7,974 nucleotides of DNA from Anaerolineales bacterium UBA4826. Lineage in GTDB: Bacteria; Chloroflexota; Anaerolineae; UBA4142. The stretch covers positions 68,926-76,899 of the forward strand of contig DHFK01000015.1 in the NCBI GenBank assembly GCA_002400365.1. Reading direction: 5' to 3'. The translations under genes and the position numbers were made by a program. Of this stretch, positions 6,581 through 7,974 are shown in pieces (positions within the stretch are counted from its first letter, which is position 1; the number at the start of each line of letters is the position of its first letter). The notes under the pieces were generated by a model. It did not search any database. It worked only from the letters and a program-made list of their open reading frames with translations, and was not told the DNA's origin.

Positions 6581-7552
6581 TCAAAACATTCTGCCTTGCG
6601 CTATGTGTGCTTTCAACCGCTTTGTCGCATAATCTACATACTCTTTCAATATCTCGATGCTGACGTGGTGCCGCCCAAGTTTCTCGCAGGCAAGGGAGGT
6701 TTGCCCGCTACCCGCAAAAATATCAATGACGGCGTCGCCTTGATATGAGTAAAGCGAAATCACTCGTTCTGCCAATTCAAGCGGAAAAGGCGCAGGATGG
6801 AGGTTCTCTTGCGGAGAGAGTGGTCGAATCTTCCAGACGTTCTTACTCATCTCGCCTTGAAAATTGGTTAGGTCAAGTTTGTTCCGCTCTTTCTCCTCAG
6901 GCGTGCGGTTCCAATAAATATTCTCGCGGTCTTTTTTTGCGGCGGGCTTTTGAAAAACGAAAACATATTCCGAAACGAGACTTGGATAATAGTATCCTGG
7001 GTATGGATGTTGCAAAAGAACGCCCGACCGCCGATCACGCGCTATCGTTTTCTCCCAAATGATGTCCTCCCTGAACTTCCAGCCGATCTGTTCCATCCAA
7101 CTCACAAAATGAAATGGAAGAGCCACGCGCTCACCATTCCATCCCACCGGTGAGATGTTCACGACGTTATGACCACCAGGCTTGACGACGCGCAGCAACG
7201 CGGCGAAACGGTCGGTCAGGAACTGCCGATATTCATCGTAAGAAACGTTCTCGCGTTTCCAGTAATCCACTTGCCCTTTGATCTTATCAACATGCTGAGA
7301 ATAATTGATCGCGTTGAGATACGGTGGCGAGGTAAAAGCGAGAACAAACTCGTCCGTGGGGAGATCATTCAATACATCCAGACAATCTCCCCGAATGAGT
7401 TTGCCTAGCCCGATGGCACATTCCGTATAGTCCTGCAAGCGCGGCAAGGTTGTGTAGGCAACTGTTGCCTCACGAGCCATCTTCTTTCCCACGCGGCTTG
7501 GCTTTTTCAATTGCCGTCTGGAGCTTGTATAAGCGGTTTGTCTTTTGGTCAT
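6581..7552 (-). CDS. Site-specific DNA methyltransferase, beta class (N4-cytosine or N6-adenine)
   Basis: Methylates a specific DNA site with S-adenosylmethionine and probably protects it from the neighbouring endonuclease. The 323-residue protein has the catalytic motif IV TSPPY at 74-78 ahead of motif I VIDIFAGSGQTSLACE (275-290), the order that defines the beta class. LIRGDCLDVL (52-61) and HPAPFPLELAERVI (252-265) are the usual flanking motifs. SPPY favours N4-cytosine methylation, but some N6-adenine enzymes share it. The region between (about 180-250, with GYYYP and WNRTPEEKERN) probably includes target recognition. ATG at 7552 overlaps the stop of the small upstream gene as ATGA, indicating translational coupling; a second Met at residue 25, after a basic stretch, is an alternative start. 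The methyltransferase precedes the endonuclease, so protection would be made first from a shared transcript. Confidence 0.93.
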   Translation of the reverse strand: MTKRQTAYTSSRRQLKKPSRVGKKMAREATVAYTTLPRLQDYTECAIGLGKLIRGDCLDVLNDLPTDEFVLAFTSPPYLNAINYSQHVDKIKGQVDYWKRENVSYDEYRQFLTDRFAALLRVVKPGGHNVVNISPVGWNGERVALPFHFVSWMEQIGWKFREDIIWEKTIARDRRSGVLLQHPYPGYYYPSLVSEYVFVFQKPAAKKDRENIYWNRTPEEKERNKLDLTNFQGEMSKNVWKIRPLSPQENLHPAPFPLELAERVISLYSYQGDAVIDIFAGSGQTSLACEKLGRHHVSIEILKEYVDYATKRLKAHIAQGRMF

Positions 7553-7890
7553 TTCTTCGGCTTTCGCCTTGGCACCTTTGACGTCTGTCTTCTTTCCCGC
7601 AATCGCGTAATTGATTCGGTTTCCACGCGGCTAAAGGACTGCTCCAACCATCCTATTTCGTTTTCGACATGGGCGAGCAGATAATCTCCCTTGCCCCTTT
7701 TCAATTCCTTGAGGGTATCCTCACCGCGACTTTTGATGATGTCTTCATCATCCACATCAATGCAAAGCACAACGCGATAGGTTGCCATTTTAGCGCCTTT
7801 CTTCGGTTTGCGAATTTGATCGCTCGAATCGAATGGCCGTACTCGCACAACCACGGAAGATCCCGGTAGTTCTATCCTGCTGGGAAACAT
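7549..7890 (-). CDS. Small protein of unknown function, first gene of the restriction-modification cassette
   Basis: No family is recognised. The frame gives 113 residues from ATG at 7890, preceded by GGAGG with seven bases of spacing, a near-ideal ribosome-binding site. A second candidate start at 7788 (MATYRVVLCIDVDDED, 79 residues) has AAAGG seven bases upstream and looks like a natural beta-strand N-terminus, so two products or a misplaced start are possible. Visible features are a beta strand followed by an acidic patch (CIDVDDED, 43-50), a charged helical middle (about 56-90) and a very basic tail (RLRERRQTSKVPRRKPKK) that could bind nucleic acid. There is no helix-turn-helix like that of restriction controller proteins. 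Its stop overlaps the methyltransferase start (ATGA), so it is a cassette member and may be a regulator, specificity aid or accessory factor. Confidence 0.7.
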   Translation of the reverse strand: MFPSRIELPGSSVVVRVRPFDSSDQIRKPKKGAKMATYRVVLCIDVDDEDIIKSRGEDTLKELKRGKGDYLLAHVENEIGWLEQSFSRVETESITRLRERRQTSKVPRRKPKK

Positions 7891-7897
7891 AACCACC

Positions 7898-7902
7898 CCT
7901 CC
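7898..7902 (-). promoter_or_regulatory. Ribosome-binding site of the small cassette gene
   Basis: A GGAGG within the run GGGAGGGG on the minus strand precedes ATG at 7890 by seven bases. It is the strongest Shine-Dalgarno in the window and the main reason for choosing the longer 113-residue form over the start at 7788. A TATGAT at 7920-7915 could serve as a -10 box for the cassette, but no convincing -35 hexamer lies at the right distance. Confidence 0.5.
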
Positions 7903-7912
7903 CTATCCCCTG

Positions 7913-7940
7913 CAATCATAAATCGGAAATCTGAAATCTA
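7913..7940. repeat. Single-arm 7-bp-period repeat after the carboxyltransferase gene
   Basis: On the minus strand three units read TAGATTT, CAGATTT and CCGATTT, followed by a degenerate ATGATTG (7940-7913). The carboxyltransferase stop codon TAG (7940-7938) opens the first unit. The other spacer repeats have an inverted second arm; here none is found nearby, and the cassette begins instead. Confidence 0.65.
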
Positions 7941-7974
7941 GAGCGGGATGTGCCCATGCTTCTCTGACGGATTC
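7938..7974 (-). CDS. C-terminal tail of acyl-CoA carboxylase carboxyltransferase subunit (partial)
   Basis: The minus-strand frame entering at the right edge reads NPSEKHGHIPL and then TAG. This is very close to the KHGNIPL ending typical of propionyl/methylmalonyl-CoA carboxylase carboxyltransferase (beta) subunits, which transfer the carboxyl group from biotin to acetyl- or propionyl-CoA. Only eleven full codons are visible, so the call rests on this signature and on the biotin carboxylase and carrier genes further along the same strand. If correct, the window holds all three parts of one carboxylase, separated by the inserted cassette. Confidence 0.7.
   Translation of the reverse strand, partial: NPSEKHGHIPL

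Noticed and set aside
7915..7920. Promoter -10 box (TATGAT on the minus strand) for the restriction-modification cassette.
   Set aside because: No matching -35 hexamer lies 16-18 bases upstream, and the hexamer arises partly from the heptad repeat; a single hexamer is too weak for a feature.

Overview
All protein genes in this 8 kb window lie on the minus strand, so transcription runs from position 7974 towards position 1. The flanking genes are GC-rich (40 of 60 bases in 5101-5160) with long arginine-rich antisense shadow frames. The gene content is a three-subunit acyl-CoA carboxylase, an M24 peptidase, a RimL-like acetyltransferase, a restriction-modification cassette and a TIR/FGE-fold membrane protein. 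Together with short-period repeats in the spacers, this suggests an environmental member of the Chloroflexota (Anaerolineae-like). That assignment is an inference from gene content; there is no rRNA or other marker gene here.

Layout in transcription order: (1) 7974-7938, the last eleven codons and stop of an acyl-CoA carboxylase carboxyltransferase subunit. (2) A spacer with a 7-bp-period repeat. (3) 7890-5431, a tight three-gene cassette of a small protein of unknown function, a beta-class SPPY-type DNA methyltransferase and a probable PD-(D/E)XK restriction endonuclease. The genes are joined by an ATGA overlap and a 7-bp gap, and the cassette has clearly lower GC (24 of 60 bases in 5761-5820). 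(4) 5417-4818, a GNAT acetyltransferase. (5) 4738-3536, an M24 (Xaa-Pro type) metallopeptidase. (6) 3460-1964, biotin carboxylase. (7) 1862-1365, biotin carboxyl carrier protein. (8) 1310-1, a TIR domain, one membrane helix and an FGE-sulfatase/C-type-lectin-fold domain, cut by the window edge.

The carboxyltransferase tail, biotin carboxylase and carrier protein together make an acetyl/propionyl-CoA carboxylase with separate subunits. The restriction-modification cassette appears to have landed between the carboxyltransferase gene and the rest of that cluster. The TIR protein downstream is laid out like a receptor: its TIR keeps the catalytic-type glutamate on the presumed cytosolic side, and an FGE-fold domain lacking the FGE cysteine pair is on the presumed outside.

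The spacers are unusual. One consists entirely of 8-bp units (TAGTCNNN) that turn into their own inverted complement. One is a 7-bp version (GGATGAA/TTCATCN). One is a single-arm 7-bp version (NNGATTT). A fourth is a perfect 24-bp hairpin ending three bases before the biotin carboxylase ribosome-binding site.
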